From Frigoriglobus tundricola (GTDB taxonomy: Bacteria; Planctomycetota; Planctomycetia; Gemmatales; Gemmataceae): a stretch of 64,000 bases of DNA. Below the pieces are notes generated by a model. It was not told the origin of the DNA. It saw only the letters and a list, made by a program, of their open reading frames with translations, and did no database searches. This document shows positions 43,670 to 53,039 of the stretch, piece after piece (the stretch's first letter is position 1; each line of letters begins with the position of its first letter). Location: contig NZ_CP053452.2 in the NCBI RefSeq assembly GCF_013128195.2, positions 992,001 to 1,056,000 of the forward strand, written 5' to 3'. The position numbers were made by a program, and so were the translations under genes.

Positions 43670-46600
43670 ATGGCGAGCTTCAAGGTGCCGTGCCCCAGTT
43701 GCGAGGCGCCGGTCCTCATCAAGAACCCGAACCTCGTCGGCACGAAAGTCGAGTGCCCGAAGTGTAAATACCGGTTCAAGGTGGAGGAACCGGCCCCGGA
43801 CGCCAGCGCCAAGAAGGGCGACGACAAGGACAAGGGCGCGGACGACAAGAAGGCGGACAAGCCGAAGACGGCGGCGACCGGCGGCAAGAACAAGAAGCTG
43901 ATCCGCATCGGGGTCGGCGTCGGTGCGGTCGCGCTGCTGATCGGCGTCGGCATCACGGCCTTCGGCGGCGGCAGCCCCAAACCCGCGCCCCCGAAGGGCG
44001 GAGGGGGGACCGTCAAATCCGGCGGCCCGGCCGCGTCGGGCACCGGAACGGAAGAGGGCAAGGACGACCAGGCCCAGAAGGACGCCGCCAAGGGCGGCGC
44101 ACCGGTCGCACCCGCCGCCCTGCCCAGCACCGCGAACACGACGAACCTGCTGCCCGGCCAGACGATCGCGGCCTACCGGTTCAACCTCAACAAGATCCGC
44201 GAGACCCCGGTTTACAGCGCGCTGGTCGACGCACAGGTCGCCGACACCTTCCGGACGTCGATGGGGTTCCCCCTCACCGACGTCGAGGCGTACTTCCACT
44301 GCTTCGTCGTGTCCGAGCGCGAAAAGTCCGGCGCCATCAAAGCCGGGGCCGATCGCAACCCGTTCGGCGTCATCAAATTAACGCTACCGGCCGACCCCGC
44401 CGACACGGTCGCAAAGATGAGGCTGTCGCAGAAGCCGAAGGCCGTCAAAGGGCGCAACCTGTACCCGATGCGCCCGAACCTGTTCGTCGCCTCCGTGTCG
44501 CAAGCGCTCTCCATGCGGTCGCTCTTCGGTGAGTTTTACGACCACATCCCGATGGCCCCGCCCTCCGACGCCTCGACCAAGCCGCTCGGCGTGTGCGTGT
44601 ACGACACCCAGCACGTTCTGCTCGGCGATTACGCCCTCTTGGAGCAGTTCCTCGGCGGGCTCGACGCGAACGGGTACCCGCCGTTCAAATCGGTGATGTC
44701 CAGCACGTCCGCGCCCGCCGCCCCCGGCGCCCCGCCGGTCGCCCCCAAGGGCGACCAGGCGTTCACCTCGATCGACACCTACCGCACCCTGGAGTTCCCG
44801 CTCAAGAAGGCGCTAAACGACATGGAGGCCGAGCGGACCGCGAGCCCGATGTTCGTGTACGCCGAGGAGTTCGACGTCCGTCAGTACGACCCGAAGCTGA
44901 TGAAGAAGCGGTACCGGGCGCTCTCCGCGGTTCTCGAACCGATCGCGGCCCGTGCCCGTTACGTGAGCGCGAACGTCGTCGCCTTCAACGAGGACCGTCT
45001 GATCGCCAACCTGCGCGTCACCCTCGGGTCGAGTGAGGACGCGCGAACGATCGCGAAGGAGCAGGCGAGCCCCGCGCTCAGCGACGTGGCCGACATGTTG
45101 AAGTTGTTACTGAAGACCCAGGTGACGTTCTCCGACCACACGGTTGCCGGAAACGCGAACACCTCGGGAACCGGGTTCCCGTTCGGCGGAGGTCCCCCCG
45201 GTCGAACCGGTCCGGGCTCGATGGGGCAGCCGGGATCGTTCGGCCCGGGACCATCCGGACCGGGCGGAAAGCCCCGGCCGGGCGGATTCGGGAGCGGCCC
45301 CGGCATGGGCGGACCGCCCGGCATGGGCGGACCGCCCGGCATGGGCGGACCGCCCGGCATGGGCGGACCGCCGGGACCGGTTGCGCCGGGAAGCGGCCCC
45401 GGCGGCCGGCCCGGAATGGGCGGCCCACCGGGCTCCTTCGCGCCGGGCAGCGGTCCTCCGATCCCCGGAAAAGGCGGACCGCCCGGCATGGGCGGACCGC
45501 CGGGACCCGGTGTGATGGGGCCGGGCGGGCGCCCCGGGATGGGCGGCCCCGGCGAGCGACCCGACCAGACCGACCCGCAGGCGGAACAGCAGTCGTCTCA
45601 CATCGATCTCGGCATGGTCGATGAGCAGTTGCTCATTTCCATCGACCTGTCGTGGTCCGAGCTGGTCAACCGGGAAACGGTCGGCCCCCGGTTGGCGGGT
45701 CTGGGCAACCAGATCAAAGGCAAGATGGCGATCTTCGGCTCGGACTTCTCCTGGCACGCGATCGCGGCGGCCGGTCCCAAGGCGGCCGCGGAGTCCGGGG
45801 CGTTCCCGCGCGGCACCGCCGTGCGAAGGGCCAGCGCCGAACGGTTCGGGCTGGAGTACCCGCCGACCCAGCGCGTCAGCTTGTTCCACGAGCTGTTGCC
45901 GCACCTGGGGCACGGCGAGTTGGCCCGCCGGATCGACCCGAAAAAAGCCTGGTACGCGTTCGAGCGCGAGCGCGGGGACGAGAAGAGCGACCGCCCCGGG
46001 CGGGTCGTGGTGGACAACCTCTCACCGGCCGGCGAATGGGTGCCGGAGCTGCTCGTCCCGTACTACCCGCAGTCGGCGTGGCGGGCCACTTCCCCCCTCG
46101 CGCCGGATCACGTACTCGGGGCCACCAATTACGTCGCGGTCGCCGGCGTCGGGCTCGACATCGCCCGCGTGAACCCCAACGACCCCGCGTTCAAGACCAA
46201 GGTCGGCATCACCGGTTACGGGTGGGGGTCGAAGCCCGAAGAGGTGAAGGACGGGTTGTCCAACACGATCTACATGCTGCAAACGCCCCCCACCGGCCTG
46301 CAACAGCCGTGGATCGCGGGCGGCGGCGCGACCGTCCGCGGGCTGGACGAGACCGACCCGATGGGCGCGTTCAAGTCCGCGCACCCCGGGCGAACCAAAC
46401 CGGGCACTTACGCCCTCATGGGCGACGGGTCCGTCCGGTTCGTCCCGGCCGACATCGACCCAAAGGTGCTGCACGCGCTCGGCACCCGCGCAGGCGGGGA
46501 AACGGTCACGGACCTCGACAAACTGGCGCCGAAGGTCGAACGGCCGCGGGCGACAACGGAGCTGAAGACCGCCGCCCCCAAGCCGCCCGAAGAGAAGAAG

Positions 46601-46762
46601 CCGGCCGAACCCAAGCCGGAAGAAAAGAACGCCCCTCAGCCCAAGGCGGACGAGAAGAAAGCCGCAGACCCTAAGACCACCGAACCGAAGGCAACCGAAC
46701 CGAAGGCCGCTGATCCGAAGAAGCCCGCCGACCCGGTGCCCCCGCCGGCCGAGAAGAAGTAA
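43670..46762 (+). CDS. Large zinc-ribbon/transmembrane protein with DUF1559-like C-terminal region
   Basis: The 1030-residue product begins with a CxxC...CxxC zinc ribbon (Cys8, 11, 29, 32; the MJ0042-type VECPKCKYRFKV). A Lys/Asp-rich linker and one transmembrane helix follow (about 78-98, GVGVGAVALLIGVGITAF). The outside part has two long folded regions separated by a Gly/Pro/Met repeat tract with tandem GMGGPP units. The last third has DUF1559-like blocks: DGLSNTIYMLQTPPTG, PWIAGGGATV, YALMGDGSVRFVPADIDPKV, ALGTRAGGE. A charged Lys/Pro tail ends it. Probably a cell-envelope protein; function unknown. GGGAG precedes the ATG. Confidence 0.85.
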   Translation: MASFKVPCPSCEAPVLIKNPNLVGTKVECPKCKYRFKVEEPAPDASAKKGDDKDKGADDKKADKPKTAATGGKNKKLIRIGVGVGAVALLIGVGITAFGGGSPKPAPPKGGGGTVKSGGPAASGTGTEEGKDDQAQKDAAKGGAPVAPAALPSTANTTNLLPGQTIAAYRFNLNKIRETPVYSALVDAQVADTFRTSMGFPLTDVEAYFHCFVVSEREKSGAIKAGADRNPFGVIKLTLPADPADTVAKMRLSQKPKAVKGRNLYPMRPNLFVASVSQALSMRSLFGEFYDHIPMAPPSDASTKPLGVCVYDTQHVLLGDYALLEQFLGGLDANGYPPFKSVMSSTSAPAAPGAPPVAPKGDQAFTSIDTYRTLEFPLKKALNDMEAERTASPMFVYAEEFDVRQYDPKLMKKRYRALSAVLEPIAARARYVSANVVAFNEDRLIANLRVTLGSSEDARTIAKEQASPALSDVADMLKLLLKTQVTFSDHTVAGNANTSGTGFPFGGGPPGRTGPGSMGQPGSFGPGPSGPGGKPRPGGFGSGPGMGGPPGMGGPPGMGGPPGMGGPPGPVAPGSGPGGRPGMGGPPGSFAPGSGPPIPGKGGPPGMGGPPGPGVMGPGGRPGMGGPGERPDQTDPQAEQQSSHIDLGMVDEQLLISIDLSWSELVNRETVGPRLAGLGNQIKGKMAIFGSDFSWHAIAAAGPKAAAESGAFPRGTAVRRASAERFGLEYPPTQRVSLFHELLPHLGHGELARRIDPKKAWYAFERERGDEKSDRPGRVVVDNLSPAGEWVPELLVPYYPQSAWRATSPLAPDHVLGATNYVAVAGVGLDIARVNPNDPAFKTKVGITGYGWGSKPEEVKDGLSNTIYMLQTPPTGLQQPWIAGGGATVRGLDETDPMGAFKSAHPGRTKPGTYALMGDGSVRFVPADIDPKVLHALGTRAGGETVTDLDKLAPKVERPRATTELKTAAPKPPEEKKPAEPKPEEKNAPQPKADEKKAADPKTTEPKATEPKAADPKKPADPVPPPAEKK
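45301..45372 (+). repeat. Tandem repeat encoding GMGGPP
   Basis: Four near-identical 15-base units (GGCATGGGCGGACCG plus CCC spacers) encode consecutive GMGGPP. Further scattered copies lie to about 45560. The tract could expand or contract in frame. Confidence 0.8.
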
Positions 46763-46885
46763 GAGCGTTGAGCCGCAGGTGACGCCGACGGACGCCGATC
46801 AAAGACAAAAACAGTGAATGAGTTCCGCTCACTCTGTTGTCTTCGATCGGCGTCCGTCGGCGTCACCTGCGGCTCAACGCTCTTA
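46760..46885. terminator. Perfect 41-bp palindrome starting at the stop codon
   Basis: Arms 46760-46800 and 46845-46885 are exact reverse complements; the first three bases are the TAA of the zinc-ribbon gene. The 44-base centre pairs further but imperfectly. It lies between convergent genes ending at 46762 and 46900. Confidence 0.7.
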
Positions 46886-46899
46886 CTTCTCCTCGCCGT

Positions 46900-48030
46900 T
46901 TACCACTTCGGGATCTGCACCCGCTCACCGCTCAGCGCGCTCTCGTGGGCGCAGATGCCGACCAGCGTCCAGTTCGCGCTGGTCGGCGCGTCCGGGAACG
47001 CCGGCTGCTTGCCCAGCACCGCCATCAGGAAGTTGTGCGCCAGGTGCGGGTGGCTGCCGCCGTGCCCGCCGCCCTGGACGAAACTCAGGTGCGTGGCGTC
47101 GTGGATCGCGCCGGTGAACTTGCGGATCGGGTCCGGCAGGCGCCCGGCGAAGTCCGGCACCTTCACGCGCCGCGGGATCTGGTGCTCGGGCAGCCCGCGC
47201 ATGTGCAGTACCGGCTCCTCCCCCTCCAGCTGCTGCCACTCGAAGCTCACGTTGCTGGCGGTCACGTCGAAGCTCTCGCGGTACTGCCGCGCGGTGTCGA
47301 ACAGGCTCCGGGTGACTTCGGCGCACACGTCCGACCCGGCGATCTTGAACGTCGCGGTCTCGACGGCGAACGGCGACCCGTAAATCGGGACGTACTCCTC
47401 GCGGATGCGGCCCGAGCCGTGGCACACGACGCTCTCCGCGAGCGCGCACGTCCCCTTGGCGGGGTCGGAGAGGATCGCGAGGCACGGGCTGACGCAGTGG
47501 GTCGCGTACCACATCGGGGGCAGGCCCGGCCAGTAGCCCGGCCAGCCGTCCATGTCCTGTTGGTGGCTGCCGCGGAGGAACTGGATGCGCCCCAGCACGC
47601 CGCGGTCGTACAGGTCCTTGGCGAACAGGTACTCGCGGGCGTACACGACGGTTTCCATCATCATGTACACCTTCCCGACCTTCCGCTGGAGCTCGACGAT
47701 CTCCCCGATCTGCTCCTTGCTGGTCGCCATCGGCACCGTGCAGGCGACGTGCTTGCCGGCCTTGAGCGCGGCGATGGTCTGGGGGCCGTGGTCGGGGATG
47801 GGGCTGTTGATGTGAACGGCGTCGATGTTCGGGTCCTTGAGCATCGCCTCGTAGTCGGTGAACCGGCGCTCCGGGGGGATGCCGAACTTCTCGCCGGCCG
47901 CGTCGAGTTCGGCGCGGTTCCGGCGGCAGACGGCGTACATCTCGGCGTCCGGGTGCGCCTGGTAGATGGGGATGAACTCGGCCCCGAACCCGAGACCGAC
48001 GATGGCGACGCGGACGCGCTTCTGACTCAT
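46900..48030 (-). CDS. Gfo/Idh/MocA family oxidoreductase
   Basis: The 376-residue product has an N-terminal NAD(P)-binding Rossmann fold (VRVAIVGLGFGAEFIPIY), the AALKAGKHVACTVPMATS loop with the usual Lys-rich EKP position altered to TVP, and a C-terminal beta-sheet domain. It would oxidise or reduce a sugar or cyclitol derivative. The altered EKP motif makes the substrate and even activity uncertain. The ATG at 48030 is supported by AAGG 6 bases upstream. There is no sugar operon around it. Confidence 0.87.
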   Translation of the reverse strand: MSQKRVRVAIVGLGFGAEFIPIYQAHPDAEMYAVCRRNRAELDAAGEKFGIPPERRFTDYEAMLKDPNIDAVHINSPIPDHGPQTIAALKAGKHVACTVPMATSKEQIGEIVELQRKVGKVYMMMETVVYAREYLFAKDLYDRGVLGRIQFLRGSHQQDMDGWPGYWPGLPPMWYATHCVSPCLAILSDPAKGTCALAESVVCHGSGRIREEYVPIYGSPFAVETATFKIAGSDVCAEVTRSLFDTARQYRESFDVTASNVSFEWQQLEGEEPVLHMRGLPEHQIPRRVKVPDFAGRLPDPIRKFTGAIHDATHLSFVQGGGHGGSHPHLAHNFLMAVLGKQPAFPDAPTSANWTLVGICAHESALSGERVQIPKW

Positions 48031-48195
48031 GGGTGGCCTTGTTGCGTGCGGTGGAGAAACTGCACGCAGATTACGACCGGGGGCGCGTGCGGGCAACGGA
48101 GAAAGGCGAACAGGGGGCGGGGGTATCATCCTCGTGTGGTGAGGTTGGCCCGCGCCGTTCGCGAATAGCGGCGTAACCCGTCACAGGTCCGTCCC

Positions 48196-48906
48196 ATGCC
48201 CCGTCACCGGTTCGACCACGTTCCCGGTCTGTTTTTCGATCCCCAGTACCGCACCGCCGAGCAGTGTTCACACCTCGTTCGGCGCTCCCTCGAACTGTAC
48301 GACCGGCTCGAATCGGCCACCGGCGGCGGCCCGCTGGAGCAGGCCCACATCCCGCAGCCCGCGTATGTACGAAGCGAAAAGCACAATCTTCCGAGCGAAG
48401 AACACTTCGCCCGCGTCGCACTCACCGAATCGAACGGGCGCGGCATCCGGTGCGAGTACTTCCCGCGGTACGGCGAGGACGGGCACGCGCTCGCGTACTT
48501 CCAGCGGAACGCGAACCTCCCCGACTTCGCGGCCGATGATCTGGTTCCCGGGGTGCGTGAACTGGTCGAGCGCGAAGGGTTCGCGCCGCCCGACCAGGAG
48601 CTGACGTGGAAGCTCACGATGAACTTCTACAAGCGGGTGGGCGGCCGGATCGCGGGCTTCCCATTCCACGTCGACATCCCGGCGAACGGCGTCGTCACGA
48701 TGATTCTCAACGTGCATCGGGAGGCGCTGTTTCAGATCGCGAAGGGCGACGTGCGCGCCGACATTGTCCTGCCCGTGGGCGCGCTGCTCCTGCTCAGCGG
48801 TGAGAGCCGCTACGAGTGGAAGCACCGCGTCCTCCCCACGGACGCGCCCGCGGGCGGAAGCGATCACGCGGTCGAGCGCGTGTCGCTGGTGCTGGGCTTT
48901 CAGTAA
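48196..48906 (+). CDS. AlkB-like 2-oxoglutarate/Fe(II) dioxygenase
   Basis: The 236-residue product has the AlkB-type HxD...H...R signature: His158 and Asp160 in FPFHVDIPANG, His210 in SGESRYEWKHRVLP, and Arg228 in ERVSLVLGF. These bind iron and 2-oxoglutarate. The SGxSRYxWxH form is the part most typical of AlkB homologues, so oxidative demethylation of nucleic acid or protein is plausible. The substrate-recognition lid is not identifiable. It starts at ATG 48196 without a strong ribosome site and is divergent from the oxidoreductase gene. Confidence 0.85.
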   Translation: MPRHRFDHVPGLFFDPQYRTAEQCSHLVRRSLELYDRLESATGGGPLEQAHIPQPAYVRSEKHNLPSEEHFARVALTESNGRGIRCEYFPRYGEDGHALAYFQRNANLPDFAADDLVPGVRELVEREGFAPPDQELTWKLTMNFYKRVGGRIAGFPFHVDIPANGVVTMILNVHREALFQIAKGDVRADIVLPVGALLLLSGESRYEWKHRVLPTDAPAGGSDHAVERVSLVLGFQ

Positions 48907-48923
48907 CGCAGTCGCATCGCTGG

Positions 48924-49108
48924 GCGAACGGCCGGCGTGAGCCGGCTGGTTGTCGCTTTTGGTTTCCCTGGGGCCGCGGCCGTCTCGGCCGCTCGTTGCT
49001 CCCCTCGTGTCGCTCAACGTTCGCTCGCTGAGCCTCACGACTCTCAACGGTCGGCGGCCGAGCCGGCCGCGGTCCCAGGGTACCAGCCGGCTCACGCCCG
49101 CCGTTCGC
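48924..49108. repeat. Nested dispersed repeat, copy B
   Basis: It has the same architecture as copy A at 41496-41738. The outer arms are GCGAACGGCCGGCGTGAGCC and the complement ending CGTTCGC. The inner arms surround CCGCGGCCGTCTCGGCCGCT, and the central block is CCTCACGACTCTCAACG. It is slightly shorter than copy A and fills most of the 48907-49250 gap. Confidence 0.88.
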
Positions 49109-49250
49109 TGACGCGCCCTATCGAACTCACTTTCCTCGCGCCCCGCGCGAACCTCCAACATTATCCGACGCTCTTTTCCCCACGAACGTCCTGGTTTGCG
49201 GCTCGATTCGGGTTGCACGTCTGCCGGACGCACACCAAGAAAGAGCACCC

Positions 49251-49859
49251 ATGAAGAAGTTCATCACACTGACAATCGTGTCTCTGGCGGCGGCGGTCGG
49301 TACGGCCTCCGCAACGCACCCCGATGAGTCCCGGCTGCTGCTCGCCGCTGTCGTGCGGACCGCGGACCGCATGGGGAGCAGCATCGAAGCGAACCCGGTT
49401 CCGGTGCTGGTCGCACTCGGCACCTTCCTGCTGACCATCGTGTACCACACGGCCAAGGGCAAGTCGCTCCGCGAATCGGTCGAGTTCGCGGCCACGCGCG
49501 TCACCGTCGTGCCGGTGCCAGCGGCCGCGCCCGCCGAGAGCGAAGCCGCGGTCGTGAAGCGGGCGCAGGCGCGGGCGACGCGCACGCAACTGATCGCCGA
49601 CCAGATCGGTCTGGAGAACCGCATCCGGAAGCTGCCCGACGAAGTGAAGAAGGCCGAGCAAGAGGCGTGCTACACGGAACAGGCGGTGACCGACGCCGAG
49701 AAGGCGCTGACCGCGGCCGAGGAGGCACTGGAAGCGAAACTCGCCGCGAACGAGGCGGCCGGCGTGCGACTGGAAGCGCTCCGCAAGGAACTGGCCGGTG
49801 GTCAGGCGGAACTGGCCGCGATTGCGGGCGAACTGAAGAAGCTCGCCGAGTTCGTGTAA
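49251..49859 (+). CDS. Membrane protein with C-terminal coiled coil
   Basis: The 202-residue product has a signal-like N terminus (MKKFITLTIVSLAAAVGTASA), a second hydrophobic helix (VPVLVALGTFLLTIVYH) and a long Ala/Glu/Lys coiled coil from about residue 95 to the end (KKAEQEACYTEQAVTDAEKA). It may form a structural rod or scaffold on the membrane. A purine-rich AGAAAGAG lies before the ATG. No domain name is assigned. Confidence 0.75.
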   Translation: MKKFITLTIVSLAAAVGTASATHPDESRLLLAAVVRTADRMGSSIEANPVPVLVALGTFLLTIVYHTAKGKSLRESVEFAATRVTVVPVPAAAPAESEAAVVKRAQARATRTQLIADQIGLENRIRKLPDEVKKAEQEACYTEQAVTDAEKALTAAEEALEAKLAANEAAGVRLEALRKELAGGQAELAAIAGELKKLAEFV

Positions 49860-49957
49860 CGCGCCCCGCCGGGCAGAGCGTTGACCCGGCGGGCGCGCCC
49901 GCTTAGCATCCGGTGTGCCGCCGGCGCGTGCGCCGCGCGGTACACCGGAGCTGCATT

Positions 49958-51745
49958 ATGTCCACGAGACGGGGTCTGTCCGGCGGCGCGTGCGTGGTGG
50001 CGCTCGCGGTCGGGTTCGGGGTCGGTCCGACCACGGCGCAACCCGAGGCGCCCAAACAGCGCCCCGCCGCGACGCCCTGGGGCGTCAGTTCGTCCGCGAG
50101 TGCGTTCCGCGACCACGCCAAGTGGTTCCCGAGGGTGGCCGAAGCCGGCGTCACCTCGGTCCGGCTGTTCCCGGAATGGAACGGGTTCGAATCGACCACC
50201 GGGAAGTGGACGTGGACCAACGGCGACTCCCTCGTGAAATCCGCCGCCGACAACAAAATGGAGATCACCGCGATCCTGATGGGCTCGCCGCCGGGGGCGA
50301 AGGCCAGTCACGCGTTCCCGATGGACAACCTCGCCGGCTGGTCCGACTACGTTGCGGCGGTCGTCGGCCGGTACGGCAAACACGTCCGGTACTGGGAAGT
50401 GTGGAACGAGGGTAACGGCGGCTTCAACGACGGCAAGCACACCACCACCGATTACGCGAAACTCGCCGTCGCGACCTACGCCGCCGTGAAAAAGGCCGCC
50501 CCGACCGCCAGGGTGGGGTTGAGCGTCGCCAGCTACGACGCCCCGTACCTCTATCAAGCCGTGCTCGCGATGGCGAAGGCGGGCAAGCCGAACAGCTTCG
50601 ATTACCTCTGCGTTCACCCCTACGAGATCGCGGACGGCCTCGCCGAGCCCGACGGCGAGGTCCCGTTCCTCTGGATGAGCCGCTTGCTCCGCGACGCGCT
50701 GAAAGTCAGCGCCCCGGAGCGCGCCGACGCGGAAATCTGGATCACGGAAGTCGGCCACCGGATCGAAAAGCGAAACCACCACGTCGTCACCGAGTCGGAC
50801 GCCGCAAAGGCTCTCGCCAAGATCTACACGATGGCCATCGCCCAGGGCATCGCCCGCACGCAGTGGTTCGAGGCCCGCGACCCGGTCGGCGAGGACCAGG
50901 GCTTCGGCCTCCTGAGTCGCGACGGAACGGCCCGACCGTCGTACAAGACGCTGAAAACGCTCACGACGCTCCTCGGCCCGACGCCGGCTTATCATGGCTG
51001 GTTGGCGCTCGGCAAGGGTGGTCGCGGTTACGGGTTCGTCTTCCAAGGAAAGGCCGGTCCGGTGCTGGCCGCGTGGATGCCCGCGGGGTTGAAGGACGCA
51101 ACGCTCACGTTCCCGACGGACGTCGAAACAACGGACTCCGTGACCGGGGCCGTCACGAGGTTCACCGCCGGTCAGCCGCTAGAACTGACCGATACGCCGC
51201 GCCTCATCACGGGGCTGCCGGCGGCCGTGGTGAAGGAAGCGAAGGCGAACGCGGGCAAGAACTTCCCGTGGGGCGGCGACTATTCGGCCGCGAAAACGGT
51301 CAGTTGCCAACCCGGATCACCCGATGTGAACAGCGGGATCGCACAGGTTCACCGCGGCAACCCCTCCGTGAAGTTTGCCGACGGCACGACGGGCATCCTC
51401 GTGGAAGGCGATATTTCCCATCCGGTGAGCTTTTACGTTCACCCGTCGTTCGCGAAGTTGCTGACGAAGGAGTATTACGTTCGCGCCACGGTGCGCCGGG
51501 TGGCGGCCGGGAACGTCGGCATGAACCTGCTCTACGAGGTCGCGGACAGCCAGGGCCGCTCGCCCTACGCGAACACCGGGAAATGGGGCGGGACGACGAA
51601 GGACGACGGCTGGCAAACGATTTCGTGGCACGTCACCGACGCGTGCTTCTCGAAGATGTGGGGCAACGATTTCACGCTGCGCCCGGAGCAGTCGGTGCCG
51701 TTCGTGATCGGCAAGGTCGAGGTGAGTATAGAGCCGTTCAAGTAA
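49958..51745 (+). CDS. Exported glycoside hydrolase-like protein
   Basis: The 595-residue product has a signal peptide ending near GPTTAQ. A TIM-barrel of glycosidase clan A type follows, with VRYWEVWNEGNGG (acid/base Glu after Asn) and IWITEVGHRIEKR (candidate nucleophile Glu). The C-terminal half holds beta-sandwich modules that could bind carbohydrate. It resembles GH39/GH5-type enzymes, but the exact family is not certain. The ATG at 49958 has GGAG 8 bases upstream. A good terminator follows. Confidence 0.8.
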   Translation: MSTRRGLSGGACVVALAVGFGVGPTTAQPEAPKQRPAATPWGVSSSASAFRDHAKWFPRVAEAGVTSVRLFPEWNGFESTTGKWTWTNGDSLVKSAADNKMEITAILMGSPPGAKASHAFPMDNLAGWSDYVAAVVGRYGKHVRYWEVWNEGNGGFNDGKHTTTDYAKLAVATYAAVKKAAPTARVGLSVASYDAPYLYQAVLAMAKAGKPNSFDYLCVHPYEIADGLAEPDGEVPFLWMSRLLRDALKVSAPERADAEIWITEVGHRIEKRNHHVVTESDAAKALAKIYTMAIAQGIARTQWFEARDPVGEDQGFGLLSRDGTARPSYKTLKTLTTLLGPTPAYHGWLALGKGGRGYGFVFQGKAGPVLAAWMPAGLKDATLTFPTDVETTDSVTGAVTRFTAGQPLELTDTPRLITGLPAAVVKEAKANAGKNFPWGGDYSAAKTVSCQPGSPDVNSGIAQVHRGNPSVKFADGTTGILVEGDISHPVSFYVHPSFAKLLTKEYYVRATVRRVAAGNVGMNLLYEVADSQGRSPYANTGKWGGTTKDDGWQTISWHVTDACFSKMWGNDFTLRPEQSVPFVIGKVEVSIEPFK

Positions 51746-51755
51746 CTGCGGGTGA

Positions 51756-51803
51756 GAGAAATCCGGGCGAACGGAGCACAACATCCGTTCGCCCGGATTT
51801 CTC
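51756..51803 (+). terminator. Stem-loop after the glycoside hydrolase gene
   Basis: GAGAAATCCGGGCGAACGGA and its exact complement enclose an 8-base loop, followed by AAAATACTC. It starts 10 bases past the stop. Confidence 0.72.
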
Positions 51804-51890
51804 AAAATACTCTTCCCCGCTGAACGAACACCCTTTAACCCGGTCCCGTCGGGTACTCGCCCGACTCGCTGCCTTTCAGGGAAATGAACC

Positions 51891-52178
51891 ATGTCGGACC
51901 TACTGACTCGAATGAACGGCGGAGAACTGATCGGGTTTTTCGCGGTTGTCGGGGGGATCTTTCTCTCCGCGAGCGCCATCATCGGCGGGATCTGGTCGAC
52001 CGTTCGCGTGGCCGAGTTCCGCGCCCGCCAGGTGGAGTTGGAAACCGCGCTCAAGCAGGACATGCTCAACCGCGGGATGTCCGCGGACGAGATCGAACGT
52101 GTGATCGCCGCCGCCGGCCACCCGAAACCGTCATCGTGCGAGTCGGGCCGAGCCGCCGCGCCGAGCGGCCGGGCCTGA
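51891..52178 (+). CDS. Small membrane protein
   Basis: The 95-residue product has one transmembrane helix (about 13-36, LIGFFAVVGGIFLSASAIIG) followed by a cytoplasmic helix (RARQVELETALKQDMLNRGM). The segment MSADEIERVIAA resembles short helical pairs found in many small bacterial membrane proteins. AGGGA lies 8 bases before the ATG. It converges with the leucyltransferase gene, 17 bases apart. Function unknown. Confidence 0.75.
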   Translation: MSDLLTRMNGGELIGFFAVVGGIFLSASAIIGGIWSTVRVAEFRARQVELETALKQDMLNRGMSADEIERVIAAAGHPKPSSCESGRAAAPSGRA

Positions 52179-52195
52179 CCGCAACGGCGGCCCGC

Positions 52196-52906
52196 TCACT
52201 CCATGATCCGCCACGCCCCGCCCGCCCCCAGCACTTCAATCGGGCGGAAGCGGGTCTTGTATTCCAGCGACCGGCACCCCGCGACGTAGTACCCCAGGTA
52301 CACGTGCGGCAGCTCCCACGCCGCCGCCCCGCGCAGCACCGACAGCACGTTGTACGTCCCGAGGGACCGTTGGCGCTCGTCGGGGTCGTGGAAGAAGTAG
52401 ATCGCGGACAGCCCCGCCGGGAGCCGATCGACGTACCCCACGCCGACCAGTCTGTCGCCCAGGTAGTAGCACCACTCCTGCGTGTCGAACGGGTTGTCCA
52501 CGAACGATTCCGCGTAGCCCGCCGCGTCCTTCGGCCCGTGCGAGGGCCAGCCGACGTGTTCGGCCTGGAACGCGTGGAACCGGTCGTACAGCTCGAGCTT
52601 TTCTGCGGTCACGTCCGGTTCGCCGATGACCAGGCGCACCTCGTCCGCGTTGGCCGCGAGGCACCGGCGCTGCGAGCGGTCCGGCCGGAACGTCGCCACC
52701 GGCACCCGCACCGACTCGCACTTGGTACACGCCGGGCACGTCGGCCGGAACAGCGCGTACCCGAACCGCCGCCACCCGACGAGCAGCCGCGTCTGGTATT
52801 CCGGCGCGGTCAGTTGCCCGACGATTTCGTAATTGAGCGACGCCGTTTCGTGCGGCAGGTAGCTGCACGGCGACGGCGGCGTGTTGAAGACGAACAGGGA
52901 GTGCAT
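52196..52906 (-). CDS. bpt: Aspartate/glutamate leucyltransferase
   Basis: The 236-residue product matches bacterial Bpt/Ate1 in length and blocks: the N-terminal CSYLPHETASLNYEI, then FRPTCPACTKCESVRVPV with clustered Cys, and the C-terminal RSLGTYNVLSVL and YVAGCRSLEYKTRFRPIEVL. It transfers leucine from Leu-tRNA to N-terminal Asp or Glu and so marks proteins for ClpS/ClpAP decay. The ATG at 52906 gives the family's normal N terminus; upstream residues come from non-coding repeat-like sequence. Confidence 0.92.
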   Translation of the reverse strand: MHSLFVFNTPPSPCSYLPHETASLNYEIVGQLTAPEYQTRLLVGWRRFGYALFRPTCPACTKCESVRVPVATFRPDRSQRRCLAANADEVRLVIGEPDVTAEKLELYDRFHAFQAEHVGWPSHGPKDAAGYAESFVDNPFDTQEWCYYLGDRLVGVGYVDRLPAGLSAIYFFHDPDERQRSLGTYNVLSVLRGAAAWELPHVYLGYYVAGCRSLEYKTRFRPIEVLGAGGAWRIME

Positions 52907-53039
52907 GCGTCGCAGTGTGAGTGCGAGTGTGGGTGAGCGCAAATGCAGGATACCAGCCGACACGGTCCCGCGAAATGGGTTCCTGCTTCACACGCACTCG
53001 CGCTGTAATGGGCCGGCGCGATCTTGTGGCGGGCTCCCT

